From an uncultured Cellvibrio sp. (GTDB lineage: Bacteria; Pseudomonadota; Gammaproteobacteria; Pseudomonadales; Cellvibrionaceae), in NCBI GenBank assembly GCA_946481735.1, contig CAMLOU010000058.1, positions 1 to 24,665 of the forward strand: a stretch of 24,665 bases of DNA, written 5' to 3'. Every line of letters begins with the position of its first letter. Position 1 is the stretch's first letter. The position numbers and the translations under genes were made by a program. Shown one piece after another: positions 1 through 6,790 of the stretch. Below the pieces are notes generated by a model that saw nothing but the letters and a program-made list of their open reading frames with translations, was not told the DNA's origin and did not search any database.

Positions 1-1201
1 TCAGTAACTCCGCCACCGCGTTTTCCACCGCCTCCGCCACACACAACCGCGGCGCCGGGTGCCGTTCTAATAATCCCTGAATATTCGCCCGGTAAGCATC
101 ACCATTCATCAACACGTCATCCAGCAGTTTTACCATCTCATCCAGCCCCGGTATTTTTTCTACCAGTACGCCGAAGCCGGCTTGCTGCACTTTTCTGCCG
201 GTGAGTAATTGTTCGAGTTGAATCGGTAACACCACCGTGGGGTTTCCGGCAACGAGGCTTTCTTTCACGGATGATGCATTGCCGTGGCCGACAAATACAT
301 CAACCTCACTCATGGCGCCTTGCAGGTCCACCAGCTCGTTGCTGAATTGAAAGCGTTCGCTGACATGGGGCGTAAATAAATTTGCCGGGCCTTTGGGGCA
401 GGCGATAAATACGTTGGCTTTGCTGCGGGCGAGGGCGGTGACCAGCAATTCAATAGTCGGGTGAGCCGGTTTTAAATAGGCGAGGATGCGCGGGCGTGCA
501 TCGCTGGCAAATTTCACCGGTGTGTCGACCAATTTCGCGGTGGGGCCGGTGCAGTATTCGGCGTTGTCGCGCTGGCTGTAAAGATCGAGTTCCGGGAAAG
601 TGCTGATAACTACGCGATCTACCGCAAACAAATCGGTGAGTTGCGCGAGCGTGGGTTGGTGGCGGCGTGCGAGTACAGCGTTAACTTGCTGTAACACGCG
701 CTCTTCCTGTCGCGCGATAAGGCCATCGTCTTGCGGGTAGGGTCGCCAATCCACAATAGGGCGACCGGGAATGGGGTCGGCAAAACCAGTGCCGATTAAT
801 ATTTTGGGAATTCGGGTGTGGCGCAGTGCAATCATTGCAGTGGGTGCGTAATCGAAAATCACCAGGTCCGGTTTTACGCTGTTAACGATGCTTTCCCAGG
901 CTTGCACCAGACAGTCGAGCGGATCGGTTTCCAGGTAGCCCAGGCATAATAAGGTATCGGCAAGGCAAGCGATGGGGCGTTGCATGGTGACCTTGGGTAG
1001 CCACACCGGCGCTTGCATCAATGTGGCCTTGGTGTTGCAAAAAAACGGGTAAGCGCGCGATAAATCTTTTAAGGCGAGTACAACGTGGTGCCCGTCTGAT
1101 TCCAGCGCTTTGACTATTGCAGAATAGCGTGAAATATGTCCCAATTCGCCCCCGATTTCCCAGGTACACAATATGGTTTTTCCTTGATGTTGTGTGGCCA
1201 T
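1..1201 (-). CDS. GT-B fold glycosyltransferase (UGT/MGT-like), 3' end cut by window edge
   Basis: An open frame of 400 codons runs from an ATG at 1199-1201 to the left edge without an in-frame stop, so only the last few residues are missing. The N-terminus (ILCTWEIGGELGHISRY) has the Gly-rich first loop and the HIS..Y pattern typical of UDP-glucuronosyl/macrolide-type transferases. The C-terminal half carries GHGNASSVKESLVAGNP (His306 region) followed by VLPIQLEQLLTGRKVQQ, the sugar-nucleotide-binding layout of GT1-like enzymes. There is no signal peptide, so it should be cytosolic. A GAGGAG lies about 12 nt before the ATG, a slightly long spacing. It diverges from the autotransporter-like gene at 1263 with about 60 nt between the starts. 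The acceptor and donor are unknown; glycosylation of a surface molecule is only a guess from its neighbour. Confidence 0.85.
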   Translation of the reverse strand, partial: MATQHQGKTILCTWEIGGELGHISRYSAIVKALESDGHHVVLALKDLSRAYPFFCNTKATLMQAPVWLPKVTMQRPIACLADTLLCLGYLETDPLDCLVQAWESIVNSVKPDLVIFDYAPTAMIALRHTRIPKILIGTGFADPIPGRPIVDWRPYPQDDGLIARQEERVLQQVNAVLARRHQPTLAQLTDLFAVDRVVISTFPELDLYSQRDNAEYCTGPTAKLVDTPVKFASDARPRILAYLKPAHPTIELLVTALARSKANVFIACPKGPANLFTPHVSERFQFSNELVDLQGAMSEVDVFVGHGNASSVKESLVAGNPTVVLPIQLEQLLTGRKVQQAGFGVLVEKIPGLDEMVKLLDDVLMNGDAYRANIQGLLERHPAPRLCVAEAVENAVAELL

Positions 1202-1262
1202 CTGCGGTACTCGCTCCTCGCGCTTTTTTTATTTCAATTCATTCGACAAAAGGACATTTTGT

Positions 1263-2894
1263 ATGAAGCAACGCAGTACAAATCCACTTCACTCCATCCC
1301 ATTACTGCTGTTAGCTGCGGCGGTGCAGCAGGCTAATGCAACGGCTATTGCCAATCCCGACACGGCGACCATGATACAGGGCACCGGCTCGATTGCCATT
1401 GATGTATTGGCCAACGATACCTCGGATAACATTGAGAACAACACGCTCTTCATCGACAGTTTTGATTCCACATCCACCGGCTACGGCTCGGTGATTCTCG
1501 ATAGTGAAACCAATCAGCTTGTTTACACGCCCCCCAGCGAAGACTTTGTCGGCACCGATACCTTTACGTATTTTGTGGTGGACGATTCCGGTTACGGTGG
1601 CTCGACTGTTGTGACCGTAGAGGTGACTGAGCCGGAACCCGAGCCAGAACCTGAGCCGGAGCCCGAACCTGAGCCAGAGCCGGAACCCGAGCCGGAGCCG
1701 CAACCAGAACCCGAACCGAATTTTGCTTTCGAGTTGTACGTGGACGGTGCGCGCAACAAAGCCGTGGCCGGCATGTTGGAAGACGCCTGCAATGGCGGTG
1801 AGTTGTCCGCGCAGTTGGATAGCAATTGTGACCTGCTTTACGCCCAGGCGGCGGAAGGCGACCTCAATCCCATCATGGCCGAGATTGCGCCGGATGAAGC
1901 CTTGATCCAGAGCCGCTTGTTGGCCGAAAACAGCCGCAATAAAACCTCGCGCATTTACCAGGGCATGGCGCAGATGCGTACCGGGAGTGGCGGTGCAGTG
2001 GTCGGGTTTAACGATCATATGCTGCCTACCGGTGGCGCGGCGGGCGATGGTTTTGATTCGCCCTGGACTGTGCTGACGTCAGTGCAGATGGAAAGCTTCG
2101 AGCGCAACCAGACCTGGCGCGAAGCGGGTTATGAATCCGAAGCCGTCGGTGCGTTGCTCGGTTTGGGCTATCGCGTTAACGGCAACCTGAATCTGGGTGC
2201 GGCGGTGGATTGGGCCTCTTACGATGTCGACTTCGCTAACGACGGCGGCACACTGGATTCCGATGTCATCAGCCTCACCGGCTTCCTGTCCTGGTACAGC
2301 GGCCCGCTCAGCCTCGACCTGCAGATGGGTTATGCCTCTGGCGATACCGAAGCACAGCGCATCATCCGTTTCCCCGACGTCTCCGTCGCCAACAGTGATT
2401 ACGGCAGCGATCAGTTCAGTGTGAGCACGCAGTTTGAATACAACTGGCAACCCGGCGCTTGGGCGCTCAAACCGTTTGTGCGTCTGGACTACCTCAACAC
2501 GCAAGTGGACGCTTTTGCAGAAACTGGCGATTCACCCTGGTTAACGTCTGCTGAAGACCAAACCCACGAACAACTCAACACCAGCCTCGGCTTGGATACC
2601 AGTTATACGGTCGCGATGGATTGGGGCGTGATGATTCCGAGTGTGCGTTTCAGCGCGGTGAATCAGGCGCACCTGAGTAACGACTACATCGGGTTTAATC
2701 TGACGGACGCTGATGCCCTGGGTAATTTTGAATTGCGTGCGGACTCGGCGGACAGCTTGTTTTACCAGTGGGATGTGAGCACCGCGTTTGTATTGCCTAA
2801 CGGCGTATCGACGTTTATCTCCGGTAAGGTCGTGAGCAGTTATGCGGATACCAGTGCGTATCAGATTACCGGTGGGGTTAACTGGGAGTTTTAA
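1263..2894 (+). CDS. Ig-like domain / Glu-Pro stalk / autotransporter-type beta-barrel outer-membrane protein
   Basis: The start is the ATG at 1263 (543 aa), not an earlier in-frame codon: it has AAAGGA about 10 nt upstream and opens directly into a signal peptide (cleavage near VQQANA at residue 26). Residues 27-122 resemble a bacterial Ig/cadherin-like repeat (IANPDTA...VDVLANDTS-type spacing, YTPPSEDFVGTDTFTY, then VTVEV). Residues 123-152 are a stalk of Glu-Pro repeats with one Gln-Pro. Residues 155-250 hold two Cys and a helical pre-barrel segment (IAPDEALIQSRLL). The rest alternates aromatic beta-strands and ends in WEF, a C-terminal Phe signature of outer-membrane barrels. This matches autotransporter-barrel proteins with a short passenger. 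The role is unknown; adhesion or surface display is plausible. The EP stalk may span the periplasm or project outside. Confidence 0.8.
   Translation: MKQRSTNPLHSIPLLLLAAAVQQANATAIANPDTATMIQGTGSIAIDVLANDTSDNIENNTLFIDSFDSTSTGYGSVILDSETNQLVYTPPSEDFVGTDTFTYFVVDDSGYGGSTVVTVEVTEPEPEPEPEPEPEPEPEPEPEPEPQPEPEPNFAFELYVDGARNKAVAGMLEDACNGGELSAQLDSNCDLLYAQAAEGDLNPIMAEIAPDEALIQSRLLAENSRNKTSRIYQGMAQMRTGSGGAVVGFNDHMLPTGGAAGDGFDSPWTVLTSVQMESFERNQTWREAGYESEAVGALLGLGYRVNGNLNLGAAVDWASYDVDFANDGGTLDSDVISLTGFLSWYSGPLSLDLQMGYASGDTEAQRIIRFPDVSVANSDYGSDQFSVSTQFEYNWQPGAWALKPFVRLDYLNTQVDAFAETGDSPWLTSAEDQTHEQLNTSLGLDTSYTVAMDWGVMIPSVRFSAVNQAHLSNDYIGFNLTDADALGNFELRADSADSLFYQWDVSTAFVLPNGVSTFISGKVVSSYADTSAYQITGGVNWEF
1629..1718 (+). 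repeat. Glu-Pro coding repeat tract
   Basis: Thirty codons encode 14 Glu-Pro units and one Gln-Pro unit. Synonymous codons vary (GAG/GAA, CCG/CCC/CCA/CCT), so the tract is kept at the protein level and is not a recent perfect microsatellite. Reminiscent of proline-rich periplasm-spanning stalks such as that of TonB. Confidence 0.9.
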
Positions 2895-2982
2895 TGTTTA
2901 CGCTAGCGTGGTGTCGGATTACGCGGCTGCGCCGCTAATTCGACCTACGTAATGCTGTTTCGTACTCTTGTAAATTCCATAC

Positions 2983-3012
2983 AAAAAAAAGCCCGGGCAT
3001 TGCTGCCCGGGC
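2983..3012 (-). terminator. Intrinsic terminator of the di-heme oxidoreductase gene
   Basis: A 9-bp perfect GC-rich stem (2991-2999 with 3004-3012, 4-nt loop) is followed, reading on the minus strand, by a run of eight T (2983-2990). It lies about 43 nt past the stop codon at 3055-3057. There is no T-run in the plus direction, so it serves only the minus-strand gene. Confidence 0.93.
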
Positions 3013-3054
3013 GAGACGAGTTGTGGACGGCGCAGGGGCACCGTCGCACGGGGA

Positions 3055-6000
3055 TTACAGAGATTCGAGGAAACGCAGTACGTCTTGTTTTTGTGAGCTG
3101 CCCAATGCCTGGTAGGCATTTTTGGAGGCTTCACCTTCACCACCGTGCCACAGGATGGCTTCTTCGATGGTTCTGGCGCGGCCGTCGTGCAGGTAGCTGT
3201 GAACCGGTGTACAGACTTGCTGGCCTTGGCCGGCGTTGGTTACACCACCGGTGACGCAAGCTGACAAGCCCAGGCCCCACAGCGGTGCGGTACGCCATTC
3301 GGAACCGGACGCTTCACCTTCACCCAGATTGTCCGCCAGGCCTGGACCCATGTCGTGCAACAACAGGTCGGTGTAGGGCTGGATAGTCTGGCTGCGCAAT
3401 TCACCCAGCGGATGGTTGGCGCTGGTTTGGTAGGTTGATGCCGTGTGACAACCGGCACAACCGATGTTGGTGAACTGGGTCTTGCCGCGTTGTACTGCTG
3501 CATCGTTGATGTTGCGTTGTGGGCGCACACCGAGCAGCGAGTTGTATTTCACCAGGTTGTTCAGGTGGGTGTCAGACAACTCGGAACCGCTTGGGCCGCA
3601 ATCGCTTTGGGCAGAACCACAATCCGGGTTGGGCAGCACGGAGGTGCGCACACCCATATCATTGTTCAGTGCACTTGCAACCTGATGCTTGACGCTGCTG
3701 GTACCGGCTTTGTAGCCGAAGCGACCTAAACGGGTTTGACCGGTCACCGGGTCAATCACGCGGTTAGCGCGGCCAGAGATTCCATCACCATTGGCATCGT
3801 TCGGATCTTCTTTCGCGAGGATGGCGGATTCCGGAATCGCTTCCAGCAAGCCAACGCCGACCAGCGAGGGCGCAATGCGTGCAGAGAAGGTCGCAGGCTG
3901 CACACCGCTGAACTGGTAGTTGGGTTCGCGCAAGCCACCGACGTTGCTCCAGCTTTGCAAAGACGCAACGCCTTCGCTCGCGGCACCACCAGACGATTTG
4001 GGCTGTAAGGTGCGGCCCAATTGCGGATGCGGATTACCGTTGGCATCACCGACTTTGAATACCCACTTATCTAACGGCTCGCCCAGGTTGGCCGGTGCGG
4101 CGCGACCATTGCGCACGTGACACGCGGTACAGCGGTCGTTCACGTAATGCGGGCCGGCTTTACCGGGCATACCGTCGAACACACCATTTTCCGGATGCTC
4201 GTCATGGCTACCATCAACGAAAGACGTGTGGTGTACACGGCGGCCCAGAACAAACGGCTGGCCGTTGTTGTAGCCGAGGTTGGTGGCCATCTGGATGTAG
4301 TGGTTATCCGGCTCGTTGGAGTGGTCGTAGGGCAGGGTAGTGCCGCCACCCAACCAGGCTTGCGCAGGAATCTTCACGGAATCTTTGGTGCCGCCGCCGA
4401 ACATCGGGGTATTGAAGGTGCCGGGCAGGATATCCCAGGGCACAATGCCTTCTCCGACGATGTACAGGTAAGTGGTGCCATAGTAAGGCGCACGACCGCG
4501 CGGCACGCTCGGATCAAGGAACTGGCTCAGTTCAAATTCCAGTTTGTCGCCTTTGCGGATCGGCTGGCCGGTGCGGCAGTTGGTGGTTCTTTCCTTGTAG
4601 TAGTTCAGGTCATCGACCACCACCATGGTGCCGTTGTCGCAGTACTCGGCCACTGTGCCGATACCACGGTAGAACCAACGGTTTTCCGCTTCGGTATCGT
4701 TCAGACGCCATTGGGTTCTGACATTCATACGAATGCTGGCGGTGTCATCCGGGAACTGGGTTTCGATGATCTCGATAGACGCGGTGCGGTGCTCCCAGTA
4801 GAAGGTCAACCAGTGATCATAGGACTGGAAGTGGCTTTCCTTGGCGTGGCGGTCACGCGCGCGGTCGGCGATGCGGGTAATCAACTGGTTACCCTGTTGT
4901 ACCTTGATCGCTGGCTCCAGCGGGGTAGACGAGTTGTACAAGGGCACGATGTTGCCCAGCGGTACGCTGCTGCTGGATGAGCTTGATGAAGAGTTATTGT
5001 TGCCGCCACCCGGGGTGCCGTACAGCTTCATCTCAGCCAGTTGCGTCATGGTGCCGCTGTTGTTGCTGAAGTTGAAACGGAAGTAGGTGTAACCGGTGCT
5101 GTTGTTAAAGGTGAACGCACGGGTCTGGAAGCGGCTGGGGAAGTCCTGCGCCGAGCGGCTGTCGATAGTGGTCCAGGTGCTGCCGTTGTTGGAACCTTGC
5201 AGGGTCCAGCTCAGCGGGTCGCGCTCCGGTGCATCGTTCGCCGAGGTCAGCGTGTAGCCGGTGACAATGTAAGACGCCGGTGCCTGGTAGCGTACCCAGG
5301 ACGAGCTGGCCACGGTCAGGAACTTGGTGTTCACATTGTTATCGATCAGGTTGGCAATGCCTTCACCGGCCGGTGAGTTGTTGTATTGCGCGGTAATGGT
5401 GCCGCCCAGACCGGTGATGTTGGTGCCACTCGGTGTGCTGGTCGAGCTGGATGAGCTGCTGCTGGATGAAGAGCTGCTGGACGATGAAGGCGTGCCGCCC
5501 AGGGTGTAGGTATTCCACGCAGTGGTATTGCCCACGCCATTGGTGATGATGGTGAAGCTCACGCTGACGCTTGCCCCTGCCGGCAAGTTGGCGATGTCGT
5601 ACGTCCACACACCATTATTCAGCGTCATACCGAAATTCTGTTGTGATCCGCCGTTCACGCGGTAGTGGATATCCACGATATTCCCGGCCGTGACGGTGGC
5701 GCGCATTGTGTTGCCGTTGAGCGTATTCACGCAGCCCAGGTTGCAGTTACCGGCAGTGCTGGAGGACGAACTGGACGAGGCGGCGCCAAAGACGCGGAAC
5801 TCAAAGATCGAATAACCCCAGTTGTTGCCGACGCTGCGGTGGGTACCGTGCATGCGCACCCAGCGGTAGCTGCCGCTGATGGTGTGGTTATCTGTACGGT
5901 TACCGAAAGCCCCACCGGTAAAGATACTCAAGGTGGTCCAATCTGCATTGTTGTTGGAGCCCTGAATCAGGTAGTTTTCGGCGTTGGCTGCTTCCCAGAC

Positions 6001-6243
6001 CACTTGGGCTGAGGCCAGGCTTTTTTGTGATCCCAGATCTACCGTAAGCCAGGTCGGGTCGATACCGTGAGCGGATTCCCAGCGGGTGCTGGCGTTACCG
6101 TCAGTGGCATAGCTGCCTGGTTGGAGATTGGTACTGCCAGAGGCAGGAGCGTTGAGAGCCAGATTTGTCTGAGCGTTAACACTGGCGCAGGCAAACAGGA
6201 TGAGCAAGTAGAAGGCACGGCTGCCTAGTCTCTTTAGACACAT
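3055..6243 (-). CDS. Exported multi-module di-heme oxidoreductase (DUF1111/DHOR) with glucan-binding modules
   Basis: The ATG at 6241-6243 is preferred over one 24 nt upstream because GAGGAA (6250-6255) sits 6 nt before it; this gives 1062 aa starting with a signal peptide (cleavage near SVNA-Q, residue 24). Modules: F5/8 type C (discoidin/CBM32-like) at about 25-154, Ser linker 155-163, a module with VDIHYRVNGGSQQNFGM at about 164-250 resembling CBM56 beta-1,3-glucan-binding modules, Ser linker 251-268, second F5/8 type C at about 272-413, Ser linker 415-426, then the redox part 430-1062. The redox part has two CxxCH c-type heme sites (C705-H709, CTACH; C929-H933, CAGCH) and the DUF1111 tail motifs LLEAIP, GRFGYKAG, TAPLWGLG and LHDGRARTIEEAILWHGGE. 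The family is predicted di-heme peroxidase/thiol oxidoreductase; the reaction here is unknown. An electron-transfer or peroxide role on beta-1,3-glucan is inference. Strongly terminated downstream; divergent from GH81. Confidence 0.9.
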   Translation of the reverse strand: MCLKRLGSRAFYLLILFACASVNAQTNLALNAPASGSTNLQPGSYATDGNASTRWESAHGIDPTWLTVDLGSQKSLASAQVVWEAANAENYLIQGSNNNADWTTLSIFTGGAFGNRTDNHTISGSYRWVRMHGTHRSVGNNWGYSIFEFRVFGAASSSSSSSTAGNCNLGCVNTLNGNTMRATVTAGNIVDIHYRVNGGSQQNFGMTLNNGVWTYDIANLPAGASVSVSFTIITNGVGNTTAWNTYTLGGTPSSSSSSSSSSSSSSSTSTPSGTNITGLGGTITAQYNNSPAGEGIANLIDNNVNTKFLTVASSSWVRYQAPASYIVTGYTLTSANDAPERDPLSWTLQGSNNGSTWTTIDSRSAQDFPSRFQTRAFTFNNSTGYTYFRFNFSNNSGTMTQLAEMKLYGTPGGGNNNSSSSSSSSSVPLGNIVPLYNSSTPLEPAIKVQQGNQLITRIADRARDRHAKESHFQSYDHWLTFYWEHRTASIEIIETQFPDDTASIRMNVRTQWRLNDTEAENRWFYRGIGTVAEYCDNGTMVVVDDLNYYKERTTNCRTGQPIRKGDKLEFELSQFLDPSVPRGRAPYYGTTYLYIVGEGIVPWDILPGTFNTPMFGGGTKDSVKIPAQAWLGGGTTLPYDHSNEPDNHYIQMATNLGYNNGQPFVLGRRVHHTSFVDGSHDEHPENGVFDGMPGKAGPHYVNDRCTACHVRNGRAAPANLGEPLDKWVFKVGDANGNPHPQLGRTLQPKSSGGAASEGVASLQSWSNVGGLREPNYQFSGVQPATFSARIAPSLVGVGLLEAIPESAILAKEDPNDANGDGISGRANRVIDPVTGQTRLGRFGYKAGTSSVKHQVASALNNDMGVRTSVLPNPDCGSAQSDCGPSGSELSDTHLNNLVKYNSLLGVRPQRNINDAAVQRGKTQFTNIGCAGCHTASTYQTSANHPLGELRSQTIQPYTDLLLHDMGPGLADNLGEGEASGSEWRTAPLWGLGLSACVTGGVTNAGQGQQVCTPVHSYLHDGRARTIEEAILWHGGEGEASKNAYQALGSSQKQDVLRFLESL

Positions 6244-6482
6244 CTGATGTTCCTCGTTGTTAGACATTATTATTTCGAGTTAATACCCGACGACCGAAAG
6301 CTTGTCGGGGTGCGCACGTTCTTCGCGTCCAGGCGTCATTTACCTCTTATCGTCAGCTTCATTGCTGTGCCCGTCGCTTAACTCTGGGCCCCGCCGATAC
6401 CTCCAGATACATCCTGGGCGGGGATAGACCGATGGGAGTTAACTCCACTCCTGCAACCAGCCTAACGGGCAAAAAATGCGCC

Positions 6483-6554
6483 GTCGTCCCACTAGGCTCT
6501 CGGGGTAAAGTGGACTCTATGAAGAAGAAATGTCGCGCAGTAATAAAAGTGGAA
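6483..6554 (-). promoter_or_regulatory. Partial reverse-oriented copy of the shared upstream element
   Basis: On the minus strand TTCCACTTTT (6554-6545) is followed by AGTGGGACGAC (6493-6483). These are the outer two blocks of the element seen upstream of GH81, the TonB receptor and GH3. The distance between block starts is 64 nt against 56-58 nt in the other copies, and the inner AAAAGTGA and CATGTTG blocks are not recognisable. It points toward the di-heme gene about 240 nt away, suggesting joint control. Confidence 0.45.
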
Positions 6555-6602
6555 AGTCCTACTTTCTGCGCGAACCCACACCAGGCTTGCGTTAGAGGGT
6601 CT

Positions 6603-6668
6603 TTCCCGCCTTTTTTTGTCGAAAAGTGAGACAGCCCATGTTGCAGAAAAAAGTCAATCTGGGACGAC
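6603..6668 (+). promoter_or_regulatory. Shared upstream element, copy 1 (before GH81)
   Basis: Blocks in order: TTCCCGCCTT (6603-6612), AAAAGTGA (6622-6629), CATGTTG (6637-6643), GGGACGAC (6661-6668). The gap of exactly 17 nt between the last two blocks is the same in all three copies. The first block is the most degenerate of the three. It ends about 122 nt before the GH81 start. Probably an operator/promoter region for a glucan-responsive regulator; the regulator is not in the window. Confidence 0.7.
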
Positions 6669-6790
6669 GTTTATTCGCGCGCCGTTAAAAATAGTTCAAC
6701 AGACAACAAGAATTTACATGCCAGGACAGGATGTTCCCCGGTAACGGTCAATTGCCATATCAATAACGCATAACAATCAGGGCGTATGTA

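Larger units (their letters stand above)
6244..6790. other. Divergent regulatory region between the di-heme gene and GH81
   Basis: No credible gene lies here. A short open frame at 6432-6629 has no homology I recognise and overlaps the regulatory motifs. The region carries a conserved upstream element facing GH81 (6603-6668), a partial oppositely oriented copy facing the di-heme gene (6483-6554), an inverted pair AAAAGTGGA / TCCTACTTT (6545-6565), and a GC-rich inverted repeat CCCCGCC...GGGCGGGG around 6390-6423. I could not assign sigma-70 promoter boxes with confidence. Confidence 0.6.

Noticed and set aside
1629..1718. Short-unit repeats considered as CRISPR or satellite DNA
   Set aside because: In-frame Glu-Pro codons inside a clear protein; units are 6 nt and without spacers.
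1311..2018. Long minus-strand open frame with Gly/Ser or Arg/Leu repeats
   Set aside because: It is the antisense shadow of the signal-peptide-bearing autotransporter-like gene; its repeats are just the complement of the Glu-Pro tract.
4117..4980. 287-codon plus-strand frame inside the di-heme gene
   Set aside because: Antisense to conserved heme-protein coding sequence, with no recognisable domain and no ribosome binding site.
4965..5490. Repeated serine-codon tracts considered as mobile or satellite repeats
   Set aside because: They are in-frame poly-Ser linkers between modules, a known trait of secreted proteins in this bacterial group.
6432..6629. 65-codon frame upstream of GH81
   Set aside because: Covers the regulatory blocks; no domain, no good ribosome binding site, and conserved motifs here match non-coding copies elsewhere.
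6603..6668. Shared element considered as ECF-sigma or sigma-54 promoter
   Set aside because: The blocks and the 17-nt gap do not match GGAAC/CGTC or TGGCAC-N5-TTGC patterns, so no sigma factor was assigned.
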